NCBI RefSeq assembly: GCF_023008405.1
Contig: NZ_CP095376.1
Coordinates: forward strand, 310,001 to 374,000
Length of the DNA stretch: 64,000 bases
Origin: Amycolatopsis sp. FBCC-B4732
GTDB lineage: Bacteria; Actinomycetota; Actinomycetes; Mycobacteriales; Pseudonocardiaceae
Reading direction: 5' to 3'
This document shows positions 42,256 to 50,511 of this stretch, piece after piece. Each line of letters starts with the position of its first letter. The stretch's first letter is position 1. The translations under genes and the position numbers were made by a program. The notes beneath the pieces are model-generated. The model saw nothing but the letters and a program-made list of their open reading frames with translations. It had not been told where the DNA came from and did not search any database.

Positions 42256-43445
42256 CGGCTGCTCCACTGCGTCACCACCCGGGCCGGCGACCAGCCCGTG
42301 AAGCCGCCCAGTGGGGCCGCTCGCTCCACGCCGATGCGCACCAGCTCGCCGCCGTGCTCCGCGTATGCCCGGGCCAGCACCTGTTCCGCCTCCACCGTCA
42401 CCCCGTGCGCCACCACGCGCGCTCCCGTGGCCACACATGCCTCCAGTACTCCCGTCACCGTCACGCCGCCGCCGATGAACACCGCGTCCGGGGCGGGCAG
42501 TGCGCTCAGCACCTCCGGTGCCTCTCCCGTCACCACCTCCAGTTCCGGTACGCCCAGGTCCACCGCGTTGCGGCCGATCCGCTCCGCTCGCTCGGGGTCT
42601 CGCTCGATCGCGATCGCCCGGTTCAGCCCGTTCAGCCGCGACCACTCGATGCCGACGCTGCCCGCGCCCGCGCCGACGTCCCACAGCAGCTCGCCGGGGC
42701 TCGGCGCGAGCCTCGACAGGGCCGAAACCCGCAGGTCGCGCTTCGTCAGCTGGCCGTCGTGGGCGTACACGTCGTCCGGGATGCCGATCAGGGGCAGTGC
42801 CGGACCCACGCACTCCAGCGCGAACACCGTCAGCGGGCCGGGATCGCCGGACCAGCCGTCGGTGATGCGCTCCTCGGGGCCGCCCAGGTTTTCCAGCGCG
42901 AACAGCTCGCTCTCGCCATACCCCCGCACGGTGAGGAGGGAGCGCAGCGCCGTCGCGTCGGCACCCAGGACGAGCACCCGCCGCCGCGGGGCCAGCACCC
43001 GGGCGACGCGGGCCGACGAGCGGCCGACGATCGTCACCACCTCGGTCTCTTCGGCGGACCAGCCCAGCCGGGCCCGGGCCAGTGTCACCGACGAGACCGC
43101 GGGGAACGCGTCGACCTCGTATCCATGTGCCACGAGCGTAGTGCCGACCCCCGACAAAAACGGGTCCCCGCTGGCCAGGACGCAGATCCGCTGCCCTTCG
43201 TGCTCCGCGATGAACGCGTCGAGCGCCGGCAGCAGCGGCGAGGGCCACGGCACCCCGCCGACCTCCGGCGGCAGGTACGCGAGCTGCCTCGGCGCACCCA
43301 GCACGACGTCGGCGCCGAGGACGAGGGCCTGGGCCGGTTCGGACAGGCCGGGCCACCCGTCGGCCCCGATCCCCACCACCGTCAGGCGGGTGGGGCCGTC
43401 GGGTGCCGCCTGTTCCGAGCCAGGTCGACGTGATTTTTCGCGCAC
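42252..43445 (-). CDS. cobL: Precorrin-6Y C5,15-methyltransferase (decarboxylating) CobL
   Basis: The GTG at 43445 gives 397 residues: an N-terminal CbiE-type methyltransferase (RLTVVGIGADGWPGL, CVLASGDPFLSGVG) and a C-terminal CbiT-type domain (LLWDVGAGAGSVGIEWSRL). CobL methylates C-5 and C-15 and removes the acetate carboxyl at C-12, giving precorrin-8X. It is the first gene of a six-frame minus-strand operon (cobL, small ORF, cobM, oxidoreductase, cobK, bluB). It is divergent from the chelatase gene. Confidence 0.95.
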   Translation of the reverse strand: MREKSRRPGSEQAAPDGPTRLTVVGIGADGWPGLSEPAQALVLGADVVLGAPRQLAYLPPEVGGVPWPSPLLPALDAFIAEHEGQRICVLASGDPFLSGVGTTLVAHGYEVDAFPAVSSVTLARARLGWSAEETEVVTIVGRSSARVARVLAPRRRVLVLGADATALRSLLTVRGYGESELFALENLGGPEERITDGWSGDPGPLTVFALECVGPALPLIGIPDDVYAHDGQLTKRDLRVSALSRLAPSPGELLWDVGAGAGSVGIEWSRLNGLNRAIAIERDPERAERIGRNAVDLGVPELEVVTGEAPEVLSALPAPDAVFIGGGVTVTGVLEACVATGARVVAHGVTVEAEQVLARAYAEHGGELVRIGVERAAPLGGFTGWSPARVVTQWSSR

Positions 43446-43512
43446 GATTTCCCACCCTAAGCGAGGCGGGCGCTGTGCGATGATCGGCCGGTCGCCGACC
43501 TCAGGAGTGCTG

Positions 43513-45471
43513 TTGAAGCCCTACCCGTTCACCGCCGTCGTCGGGTTGCCGGACCTGCGTCTCGCCTTGGTCCTCTCCTCGATTTCGCCCGCCGTCGGCG
43601 GGGTGCTGGTGCGCGGCGAAAAGGGCACCGCGAAGTCGACGATGGTCCGCGCGCTCGCCGGGCTGCTGCCGGGCGTCGACGTCGTGGACGGGTGCCGGTT
43701 CTCCTGCGATCCCGCCGCGCCCGACCCGCTCTGCCCGGACGGCCCGCACGACGGCGCCGCGGCGCACCGGCGGCCCGCCAAGCTGGTCGAGCTGCCGGTC
43801 GGCGCGGCCGAAGACCGCGTCATCGGCTCGCTGCACCTCGAACGCGCGCTGGCCGAAGGCGTCACGGACTTCCAGCCCGGCCTGCTCGCCGCCGCGCACC
43901 GCGGGCTGCTCTACGTCGACGAGGTCAACCTGCTGCACGACCACCTCGTCGACACCCTGCTCGACGCCGCCGCGATGGGCCGCGCGACCGTCGAGCGCGA
44001 AGGCGTTTCCGTTTCGCACGCCGCGCGGTTCGTGCTGATCGGCACCATGAACCCGGAAGAGGGCGAGCTGCGCCCGCAGCTGCTGGACCGGTTCGGGCTG
44101 ACCGTCGAGGTCGCCTCCAGCCGCGACCCCGAGCAGCGCGTCGAGGTCGTCCGCCGGCGCCTCGCCTACGAAGCCGATCCCGACGGTTTCGCCGCGCGGT
44201 ACGCCGAAGAGGATGCCCGGCTCGCCGAGGAGATCGAGTCGGCGCAAAAGCTCCTGCCCGCGGTCAAGCTGCCCGACGACGCCCTGCGCCAGATCGCCGA
44301 GATCTGCGCGTCCTTCGAGGTCGACGGCATGCGCGCGGACATCGTGACCGCCCGCACCGCCGTCGCGCACGCGGCCTGGGCCGGCCGCGACGAGGTCACC
44401 ACCGAAGACGTCCGCGTCGCCGCGCGGCTCGCGCTGCCGCACCGGCGCCGCCGCAACCCGTTCGACGCGCCCGGCATCTCGGAGGAGCAGCTGGAGCAGG
44501 CCCTGCAGGACGCCGGGGCGGGAGAGCAGCCCGGTCCCGAGGACGACGGCCCCGGCTCGGGTTCGACGCCGGACGAGGCCCCGCAGGAGGTTCCCCAGGG
44601 CGACGCTCCGCAGGGGCAGCCGCCGCAGCAGCACCAGAACGGCGGGCAGCAGAACACCGTCGGCGCCGGGGAAACGTTCAAGGCCAAGGTCTTCCGCGTC
44701 AAGGGCATGGGCGAGGGCGAGCGTGGCCGGCGCTCGCGCGCGATCACCGACAGCGGCCGCACCATCGGCGTGCAGCCGCCGAGCGTCCGCGACGGACGGC
44801 CGCACCTGGTCGCGACCGTCAAAGCCGCGGCACCGCACCAGAAAGCCCGCGGCCGCGACGGCGCCGCGCTGAAGCTGTGTCCTGAAGACCTGCGGTACGC
44901 GCGGCGGGAAGGCCGCGAGGGCAACCTCGTGCTGTTCTGCGTCGACGCGTCCGGCTCGATGGGCGCGAAGGCCCGCATGCGCGAGGTCAAGACCGCGGTG
45001 CTGTCGCTGCTGCTCGACGCCTACCAGCGCCGGGACAAGGTCGGGCTGGTCACGTTCCGCGGTGCCGCCGCCGAACTGGCGCTGCCGCCGACGATCAGCG
45101 TCGACGCCGCCGCGTCCCGCCTCGAAGGCCTGCCCACCGGCGGCCGGACGCCGCTGGCGGAAGGGCTGCTGGAGGCCGCGCGAGTGCTGCGCGTCGAGGA
45201 GATCCGCGACCCGCGGCGCCGTCCGCTGCTCGTCGTCGTCACCGACGGCCGCGCCACCAGCGGCCCGGACGCCGTCGCGCGCGCCCAGGCCGCGGCCGGG
45301 CTCCTGACCGGCGTCACGACGGTCGTGATGGACTGCGAGAGCGGCAAGATGCGGCTCGGCCTGGCCGCCGACCTCGCCGCCCACCTGGGCGCGGACCACG
45401 TTCCCCTCGCCGACGTCGCCGCCGAATCGCTGGCGGGCGCCGTCCGCGCCCGGACCGGAAGGGCCGCCTGA
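43513..45471 (+). CDS. Magnesium/cobalt chelatase ChlI-ChlD-like fusion (probable CobN partner)
   Basis: I chose the TTG at 43513, preceded five bases upstream by AGGAG, because family members start near KPYPFTAVVG; an in-frame ATG at 43480 is an alternative. The 652-residue protein has an AAA+ domain (Walker A GEKGTAKST, Walker B LLYVDEVNLL) of the ChlI/BchI type, an acidic and Pro/Gln-rich linker, and a C-terminal VWA domain with the metal-ion motif DASGSMGAK. With CobN it should form the aerobic cobaltochelatase, replacing the separate chelatase subunits CobS and CobT. First gene of a four-gene cob operon. Confidence 0.93.
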   Translation: MKPYPFTAVVGLPDLRLALVLSSISPAVGGVLVRGEKGTAKSTMVRALAGLLPGVDVVDGCRFSCDPAAPDPLCPDGPHDGAAAHRRPAKLVELPVGAAEDRVIGSLHLERALAEGVTDFQPGLLAAAHRGLLYVDEVNLLHDHLVDTLLDAAAMGRATVEREGVSVSHAARFVLIGTMNPEEGELRPQLLDRFGLTVEVASSRDPEQRVEVVRRRLAYEADPDGFAARYAEEDARLAEEIESAQKLLPAVKLPDDALRQIAEICASFEVDGMRADIVTARTAVAHAAWAGRDEVTTEDVRVAARLALPHRRRRNPFDAPGISEEQLEQALQDAGAGEQPGPEDDGPGSGSTPDEAPQEVPQGDAPQGQPPQQHQNGGQQNTVGAGETFKAKVFRVKGMGEGERGRRSRAITDSGRTIGVQPPSVRDGRPHLVATVKAAAPHQKARGRDGAALKLCPEDLRYARREGREGNLVLFCVDASGSMGAKARMREVKTAVLSLLLDAYQRRDKVGLVTFRGAAAELALPPTISVDAAASRLEGLPTGGRTPLAEGLLEAARVLRVEEIRDPRRRPLLVVVTDGRATSGPDAVARAQAAAGLLTGVTTVVMDCESGKMRLGLAADLAAHLGADHVPLADVAAESLAGAVRARTGRAA

Positions 45472-46085
45472 TGCCGCAGGGCAAACCGGAAACCGTGCCG
45501 GACGACGGGCTGACCACGCGCCAGCGCCGCAACCGGCCGTTGCTCGCCGTGCACACCGGCGAGATGAAGGGCAAGTCGACGGCTGCGTTCGGGATGGCGC
45601 TGCGGGCCTGGAACCAGGGCTGGTCGATCGGCGTGTTCCAGTTCGTCAAGTCCGCGAAGTGGCGCGTGGGCGAGGAAGCCGCGTTCAAGGCGCTGGGCAA
45701 GCTGCACGTCGACACCGGCGAGGGCGGCCCGGTCGAGTGGCACAAGATGGGCGAGGGCTGGAGCTGGGCGCGCAAGTCCGGCACCGAAGACGACCACGCC
45801 GCGAACGCGCGTGAGGGCTGGGCGGAGATCAAGCGCCGGCTCGCGGCCGAGGCGCACGGCTTCTACGTCCTCGACGAGTTCTCCTACCTGCTCAAGTGGG
45901 GCTGGCTCGAGGTCGACGACGTCGTTTCCACCCTGGTCTCGCGGCCCGGGCACCAGCACGTCGTCATCACCGGCCGGTACGCGCCGCCGGAGCTGATCGA
46001 TGCCGCCGACCTGGTCGCCGAGATGACCAAGGTGAAGCACCCGATGGACGCCGGCCAGAAGGGCCAGCGGGGGATCGAGTGGTAG
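45471..46085 (+). CDS. cobO: Cob(I)yrinic acid a,c-diamide adenosyltransferase CobO
   Basis: The ATG overlaps the chelatase stop (TGATG). The 204-residue protein has the P-loop GEMKGKST at 30-37 and CobO/BtuR motifs AAFGMALRAWNQGWS and YVLDEFSYLLKWGWLEVDDV. It transfers the adenosyl group of ATP to cob(I)yrinate diamide, forming the carbon-cobalt bond. The short N-terminal extension before the P-loop is usual for this family. It overlaps the cobB start by seven bases. Confidence 0.96.
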   Translation: MPQGKPETVPDDGLTTRQRRNRPLLAVHTGEMKGKSTAAFGMALRAWNQGWSIGVFQFVKSAKWRVGEEAAFKALGKLHVDTGEGGPVEWHKMGEGWSWARKSGTEDDHAANAREGWAEIKRRLAAEAHGFYVLDEFSYLLKWGWLEVDDVVSTLVSRPGHQHVVITGRYAPPELIDAADLVAEMTKVKHPMDAGQKGQRGIEW

Positions 46086-47410
46086 CGCGCGTGGTGATCG
46101 CCGCGCCCGGCTCCGGGCACGGCAAGACCACCGTCGCCGCCGGGCTGATGGCGGCCCTGCGCACGGCCGGGCACCGCGTGTCCGGGCACAAGGTCGGGCC
46201 GGACTTCATCGACCCGAGCTACCACGCGCTCGCCACCGGGCGGCCCGCGCGCAACCTCGACCCCTTCCTGCAGGGCGAGGACCGGCTGATCCCGTTGCTG
46301 CGCCACGGTTCGGCCGGCGCCGACATCGCCGTGATCGAGGGCGTGATGGGCCTGTTCGACGGCGCGCTCGGCACCGAGGGCTACGCCTCGACCGCGCACG
46401 TCGCCCGGCTGCTCGACGCGCCGGTCGTGCTCGTCGTCGACGCTTCGGCCGCTTCGCGCAGCGTCGCCGCGACCGTGCTCGGCTTCGCCCACTACGACAA
46501 CCGCGTGCGGCTCGCCGGCGTCATCCTCAACAAGCTCGGCTCGCAGCGCCACCTCGATGAGATCGCCTCCGCGCTCGAGGCGACCGGCGTGCCGCTCTTG
46601 GGCGCGTTGTACCGCAACGAGGAGATCCACGCGCCGAGCCGCCACCTCGGGCTCGTCCCGGCGGCGGAACGGGCCGCGGAAGCGCAGCACGTGCTGCCCG
46701 CGCTGGCCGCGTGGGTCACCGAAGGCGTCGACCTCGAAGCGATCGTCCGGATCGCCTCCGCCGCACCGGGGCTTTCGGCGCCGCCGTGGGAAGCGCCCGG
46801 TGTGGACGGTCCGCGCGTGACGGTCGCCGCCGCCGGTGGCGCGGCGTTCACCTTCCGCTACACCGAGAACGTCGAGCTGCTGGCCGCGTGCGGGGTCGAC
46901 GTGGTCGACGTCGACCCGCTGCGCGACGAAGCCCTGCCCGAGGGGTGCGCCGGGCTGTACTTCGGCGGCGGGTTCCCGGAAGTGCACGCGGCCGAGCTGT
47001 CGGCGAACACGGCGTTGCGCGCGCAGGTCGCTTCGGCGATCGAGCGCGGGATGCCGGTCAGCGCCGAATGCGCCGGGCTCCTTTACCTGTGCCAGTCCCT
47101 GGATGGCCTCCCGATGGTCGGTGCGGTGCCCGCGGACGCGAAGATGACCGCCCGCGGCAAGCTCGGTTACCGGCGCGCGGTCGCCGTGGAGGACAACCTC
47201 CTGGCCGCGGCCGGGCAGCGCGTCACCGGGCACGAGTTCCACCGCACCGAGGTGACGCCTTCGCACGGCGCCAAGGCGGCCTGGGGCTGGGACCGGCAGC
47301 TGGACGGGTTCGCGTCGCCGACGCTGCACGCGTCCTACCTGCACGTCCACTGGGCCGGGTACCCGGAGCTGGCGCACCGGTTCGCCGCGCGGGTGCGGGT
47401 CCGTGCCTGA
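46079..47410 (+). CDS. cobB: Hydrogenobyrinic acid a,c-diamide synthase CobB
   Basis: The GTG at 46079 opens a frame beginning VVARVVIAAPGSGHGKTTVA, a standard CobB start with P-loop GSGHGKTT at 11-18, and gives 443 residues. The C-terminal glutamine amidotransferase domain has the catalytic Cys331 (SAECAGLLYL). GYRRAVAVEDN and HASYLHVHWAGYPEL are further conserved segments. It amidates the a and c side chains using glutamine and ATP, just before cobalt insertion. Confidence 0.96.
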   Translation: MVARVVIAAPGSGHGKTTVAAGLMAALRTAGHRVSGHKVGPDFIDPSYHALATGRPARNLDPFLQGEDRLIPLLRHGSAGADIAVIEGVMGLFDGALGTEGYASTAHVARLLDAPVVLVVDASAASRSVAATVLGFAHYDNRVRLAGVILNKLGSQRHLDEIASALEATGVPLLGALYRNEEIHAPSRHLGLVPAAERAAEAQHVLPALAAWVTEGVDLEAIVRIASAAPGLSAPPWEAPGVDGPRVTVAAAGGAAFTFRYTENVELLAACGVDVVDVDPLRDEALPEGCAGLYFGGGFPEVHAAELSANTALRAQVASAIERGMPVSAECAGLLYLCQSLDGLPMVGAVPADAKMTARGKLGYRRAVAVEDNLLAAAGQRVTGHEFHRTEVTPSHGAKAAWGWDRQLDGFASPTLHASYLHVHWAGYPELAHRFAARVRVRA

Positions 47411-48419
47411 CTACGACCTCCACCACCACGGCGACCGCGAGGTCGGGCCGGGGCTGGTGGACCTCGCGGTGAACGTCCGCCTCGCGCGGCCGCCTTCCTG
47501 GCTGCGTGCCGAACTGGTGTCCGCTTTGGACGCCCTGGCGGCTTATCCCTCCTCGGCGGACGCCGCGGCGGCGGTGGCCGCGCGGCACGGGCGTGCGGTG
47601 GAAGAAGTCCTGGTCACGGCCGGTGCCGCGGAGGCGTTCACGCTGCTGGCGTCGGCTTTGCGGCCGCGCCGCGCCGTCGTCGTGCACCCGCAGTTCACCG
47701 AGCCGGAGGCCGCGTTGCGAGCCGCCGGGCACGACGTTTCGCGCGTGATCCTGTCCGAAGCGGACGGCTTCGTCCTCGACCCGGCGCTGGTCCCGGCCGA
47801 CGCCGACCTGGTGTTCGTGGGCAACCCGACCAACCCGACTTCGGTGCTGCACCCCGCTTCGGTGTTGCTGGCCTTGACGCGGCCCGGGCGGCTGCTCATC
47901 GTGGACGAGGCGTTCCTGGACGCGGTGCCCGGCGAAGGGGAAAGCCTCGCCGCCGGCCACCCCGGTGTCGTCGTGCTGCGCAGCCTGACCAAGACGTGGG
48001 GCCTGGCCGGGCTGCGGGCGGGGTACGTGCTCGCCGAACCCGGCGTCGTCGAGCGGCTGCGGGCGGTGCAGGTGCCGTGGTCGGTGTCGACCTTGGCCGG
48101 GGTCGCCACGGTGGCGTGCTGCCGGCCGTCCGCTTTGGAGGAAGCCGAGAAGCTGGCCTACGCGGCGGAGTCCGACCGCGAATACCTGGTGTCCGGGCTG
48201 GCTTCGGCGGGCCTCGCCGTGCTCGGCGACCCGCGCGGCCCGTTCGTGCTGGTGCGGGCCCCTGGCGGCGCGGCGCTGCGGGAGCGGCTGCGCGACGCCG
48301 GCTACGCGGTCCGCCGCGGGGACACGTTCCCCGGCCTCGGCCCGGACCACCTGCGCCTGGCCGTGCGTGACCGCGCGACGACGGACGCGTTCTTGAAGGC
48401 GCTGGAAGAAGTTCGCTAA
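47403..48419 (+). CDS. cobC: Cobalamin-pathway PLP-dependent aminotransferase CobC
   Basis: The GTG start at 47403 overlaps cobB by eight bases. The 338-residue fold-type I PLP enzyme has the Schiff-base Lys197 in LRSLTKTWGLAGLRAGYV, TAGAAEAFTLLASAL and GNPTNPTS. It matches actinobacterial CobC (Rv2231c-like). Family members act as L-threonine-O-3-phosphate decarboxylases, supplying the aminopropanol arm, though CobC annotation is partly by position. It is the last gene of the chelatase-cobO-cobB-cobC operon. Confidence 0.9.
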   Translation: MPDYDLHHHGDREVGPGLVDLAVNVRLARPPSWLRAELVSALDALAAYPSSADAAAAVAARHGRAVEEVLVTAGAAEAFTLLASALRPRRAVVVHPQFTEPEAALRAAGHDVSRVILSEADGFVLDPALVPADADLVFVGNPTNPTSVLHPASVLLALTRPGRLLIVDEAFLDAVPGEGESLAAGHPGVVVLRSLTKTWGLAGLRAGYVLAEPGVVERLRAVQVPWSVSTLAGVATVACCRPSALEEAEKLAYAAESDREYLVSGLASAGLAVLGDPRGPFVLVRAPGGAALRERLRDAGYAVRRGDTFPGLGPDHLRLAVRDRATTDAFLKALEEVR

Positions 48420-48500
48420 ACACCGACAGGGGGCTGTCGCCGCCACCGCCCAGAGTGGGCGGAGCCGGGAAACACCCGGTGTGGCAGCGAAAGGAACAGC

Positions 48501-48857
48501 ATGCCCGGATTCAACGACGTCGCCTGGTTCGAGATCGGCGCCACCGACCCGGCGGCCGCCGAACGGTTCTACGGTGACGTCTTCGGCTGGAAGGTCGCGC
48601 AGGACGACACGGCGAGCACCGACACGGCGTACCGGGTGATCGACACCGGCGGCTCGCGCGGCGGGCTCTCCACCGGTACCGAGGACTACGCGATCTTCAC
48701 CGTGCTCGTCGAGGACGTCGCCGCCGCGTGCGAGCGCGCCGAAGCCGCCGGGGGCCGCGTGCAGCGCGCGCCCACCGTCAACCCCGTCGGCGTCACCTTC
48801 GCGCACCTGCTCGACCCGGCCGGCAACCATTTTTCCGTGTTCACCCCGCCAAAGTGA
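48501..48857 (+). CDS. VOC family protein (glyoxalase/bleomycin-resistance fold)
   Basis: The 118-residue protein has the VOC pattern WFEIGATDPAAAERFYGDVFGWKV at the N-terminus and FAHLLDPAGNHFSVFTPP at the C-terminus. The short length means a single VOC domain that probably dimerises. An AAAGGA ribosome-binding site precedes the ATG. Substrate and metal cannot be deduced. It overlaps the convergent WYL regulator by 17 bases. Confidence 0.9.
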   Translation: MPGFNDVAWFEIGATDPAAAERFYGDVFGWKVAQDDTASTDTAYRVIDTGGSRGGLSTGTEDYAIFTVLVEDVAAACERAEAAGGRVQRAPTVNPVGVTFAHLLDPAGNHFSVFTPPK

Positions 48858-49530
48858 GCTGGTCGACGACGCCGTAGGGGATGTCGAGGTCCTCGCGCCG
48901 CAACGGGCGGGGCGGGGGCACCTCGGCGGTGACGGCGACGGAGGTGATCCGGTCGGTGCGGAAAGCGCGGATCTCCTCGCGCAGCCGGCACCACGCCACC
49001 AGGTACCAGTGGCCGGGCTTGCCGACGTACCCGAGCGGCTCGACGTCCCGCCGCGTCACGGCGCCCGCGCGATCGCGGTAGCCGATGCGCAGGACGCGGC
49101 GGGTGTCGAGCACCTGCGGCATCGGCGGTGGGCTGCTCGCGTCGCCGAGCAGGTGGACGCGGGAAGCGAGGTCCTGCGCCGCGGCGGCGTCGTCCTGCCG
49201 CATCGCCGCGACGAGCTTGCGCAGCGCCGAGCCGGCTTCGGCGCGGAAGGGCGTGCCGTCCAGCCGGCGCAGCGCGAGCGCCATCGCGACGGCTTCGCCG
49301 GGCGTGAGGTTGACCGGCGGCAGCGTGTGCGCGCGGTCGAGGCAGTACCCGCCGGTGCGGCCGGGTTCGGCGTAGATCGGGACGCCGGATTGCTGCAGCG
49401 CGCCGATGTCGCGTTCCACGGTGCGGGCGCTGACCTCGAACCTGGCCGCGAGCCAGCGCGCGCTGCGCGGCCTCGGTGCCACGGCGCGGAGCTCTTCGAC
49501 GAGCGCGTACAGACGGTCGGTGCGGTTCAC
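48841..49530 (-). CDS. HTH-WYL transcriptional regulator (YafY type)
   Basis: The GTG at 49530 was chosen because the winged-helix HTH begins right after it: RTDRLYALVEELRAVAPRP, then WLAARFEVSARTVERDIGALQ. The 229-residue product has a C-terminal WYL domain (VEPLGYVGKPGHWYLVAWCRLREEIRAFRTDRI). WYL domains sense nucleic acids or small ligands. It converges with the VOC gene, overlapping it by 17 bases, and could control it, but no operator is evident. The upstream frame extension is an artefact of GC-rich sequence. Confidence 0.9.
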   Translation of the reverse strand: MNRTDRLYALVEELRAVAPRPRSARWLAARFEVSARTVERDIGALQQSGVPIYAEPGRTGGYCLDRAHTLPPVNLTPGEAVAMALALRRLDGTPFRAEAGSALRKLVAAMRQDDAAAAQDLASRVHLLGDASSPPPMPQVLDTRRVLRIGYRDRAGAVTRRDVEPLGYVGKPGHWYLVAWCRLREEIRAFRTDRITSVAVTAEVPPPRPLRREDLDIPYGVVDQLTLAG

Positions 49531-49562
49531 GCGGCCGACTTTAGGGGTGGGGTACGACAGTT

Positions 49563-50297
49563 TCAGGCGAGCGCGAGGAGGGCGGCCGCGACGGCGGCTT
49601 CGACCCCGGCGCCGAGGACGTCTCCGGTGATGCCGCCGAGCCTGGTCGTGCACCGCTTGAGGAGGAGGGCGGTGACTCCGTAGGCGAGGAGTACCGCGAG
49701 CGGTCCGCGCCACCAGGGGAGCCCGGGCAGCAGCGCGCTCAGCGCGGCCGCGGCGAGGCCGATGGCGAGCGCGGCGGTGCGGGGGACCGAGCCGGCGACG
49801 GTGGCGCCGAGGCCTTCCGGGCGCGCGGAGGGGACGCCGTTCGCACAGGCCATGGAGAGCGTGCACCTTCCGATGAGGACGGCGGCGAACGCTTGGTAAG
49901 GGGTGGTGAGGGCGCCGGCTTGGACGAGGAGGGTGAGGACGAGGGTGGCGACGCCGGTGGGGCCCGCGTCGCCGCGGCGCATGACGTCGAGGGCTTTGGT
50001 GCGGTCGTAGGACGCGCCGAGGCCGTCGGCGGTGTCGGCGAGGCCGTCGAGGTGGAGGCCGCGGCTGCCGAGCGCGACGGCCCCGATGGCGAGGGCGGCG
50101 GTGGCGAGGGCCGGGAGGTGGAGCGCTTGCCCGGCGGCGACGACGAGCCCGGCGGCGAGCGCCAGGGGGACGGCGGCGAGGGGGGCCAGGAGCATGGCGC
50201 CGCCGGCCGTGCGGCGGTCGATGACCCGGGGTGCCGGGACGGGGATGGTGGTGAGGGTCCCGACGGCCATCCGCGCGGAGTCGGCCCAGCGGCTCAC
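49563..50297 (-). CDS. cobS: Adenosylcobinamide-GDP ribazoletransferase CobS (CobV)
   Basis: The GTG at 50297 gives 244 residues with about six membrane helices. The family active-site motif GLHLDGLADTADGLGASYDR is present, and RGDAGPTGVATL is a second conserved segment. It joins alpha-ribazole phosphate to AdoCbi-GDP to complete the nucleotide loop of cobalamin at the membrane. It is separated from cobT by a structured 214-bp gap carrying two DnaA-box-like sequences, so it may be expressed separately from cobU-cobT. Confidence 0.93.
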   Translation of the reverse strand: MSRWADSARMAVGTLTTIPVPAPRVIDRRTAGGAMLLAPLAAVPLALAAGLVVAAGQALHLPALATAALAIGAVALGSRGLHLDGLADTADGLGASYDRTKALDVMRRGDAGPTGVATLVLTLLVQAGALTTPYQAFAAVLIGRCTLSMACANGVPSARPEGLGATVAGSVPRTAALAIGLAAAALSALLPGLPWWRGPLAVLLAYGVTALLLKRCTTRLGGITGDVLGAGVEAAVAAALLALA

Positions 50298-50303
50298 GGC
50301 TGG

Positions 50304-50342
50304 TTGTCCACAGGTGGCTCGGCGGCGGCTGAGTTGTCCACA
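50304..50342. promoter_or_regulatory. Two TTGTCCACA boxes upstream of cobS
   Basis: Identical TTGTCCACA sequences occur at 50304-50312 and 50334-50342, exactly 30 bp apart and in the same orientation. TTGTCCACA is the DnaA-box consensus of Streptomyces. Only two copies are present and no dnaA or dnaN gene is near, so this is not a chromosomal origin. They could bind DnaA as a titration or regulatory site in front of cobS. Confidence 0.45.
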
Positions 50343-50379
50343 GATCGCCGAGCGGGGGTTTCGGCGGTGGGGCGGCCGG

Positions 50380-50503
50380 TAGACTGGACTTGGGACGGCC
50401 CCCTGGGAGTGGTGGGGTTTTGTCTTCTCCCGGGGGCGGCCAGGCAGCAACCGCCCGGGCCGGAGCCGGGGGCCGTGGACGTCAGGTCGGGGCCCCCGGG
50501 CGG
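50380..50503 (+). ncRNA. Possible structured RNA in the cobT-cobS gap
   Basis: TAGACT (50380-50385) resembles a -10 element on the plus strand and is followed by strong stems: 50397-50409 with 50427-50441, 50434-50439 with 50451-50456, and 50451-50459 with 50495-50503. The last two share 50451-50456 and the first two share 50434-50439, so they are mutually exclusive. This resembles an attenuator or a small antisense RNA. On the minus strand the same stems would lie in the cobS leader. No known Rfam class is recognised. Confidence 0.35.
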
Positions 50504-50511
50504 CTCGTGCG

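Noticed and set aside
42073..43455. 460-residue frame as an extended CobL
   Set aside because: It is out of frame with the conserved CobL motifs; only its last 60 residues form a plausible separate small ORF.
50304..50342. Chromosomal replication origin
   Set aside because: Only two DnaA-like boxes are present and dnaA, dnaN and gyrB are absent; the neighbours are cob genes.
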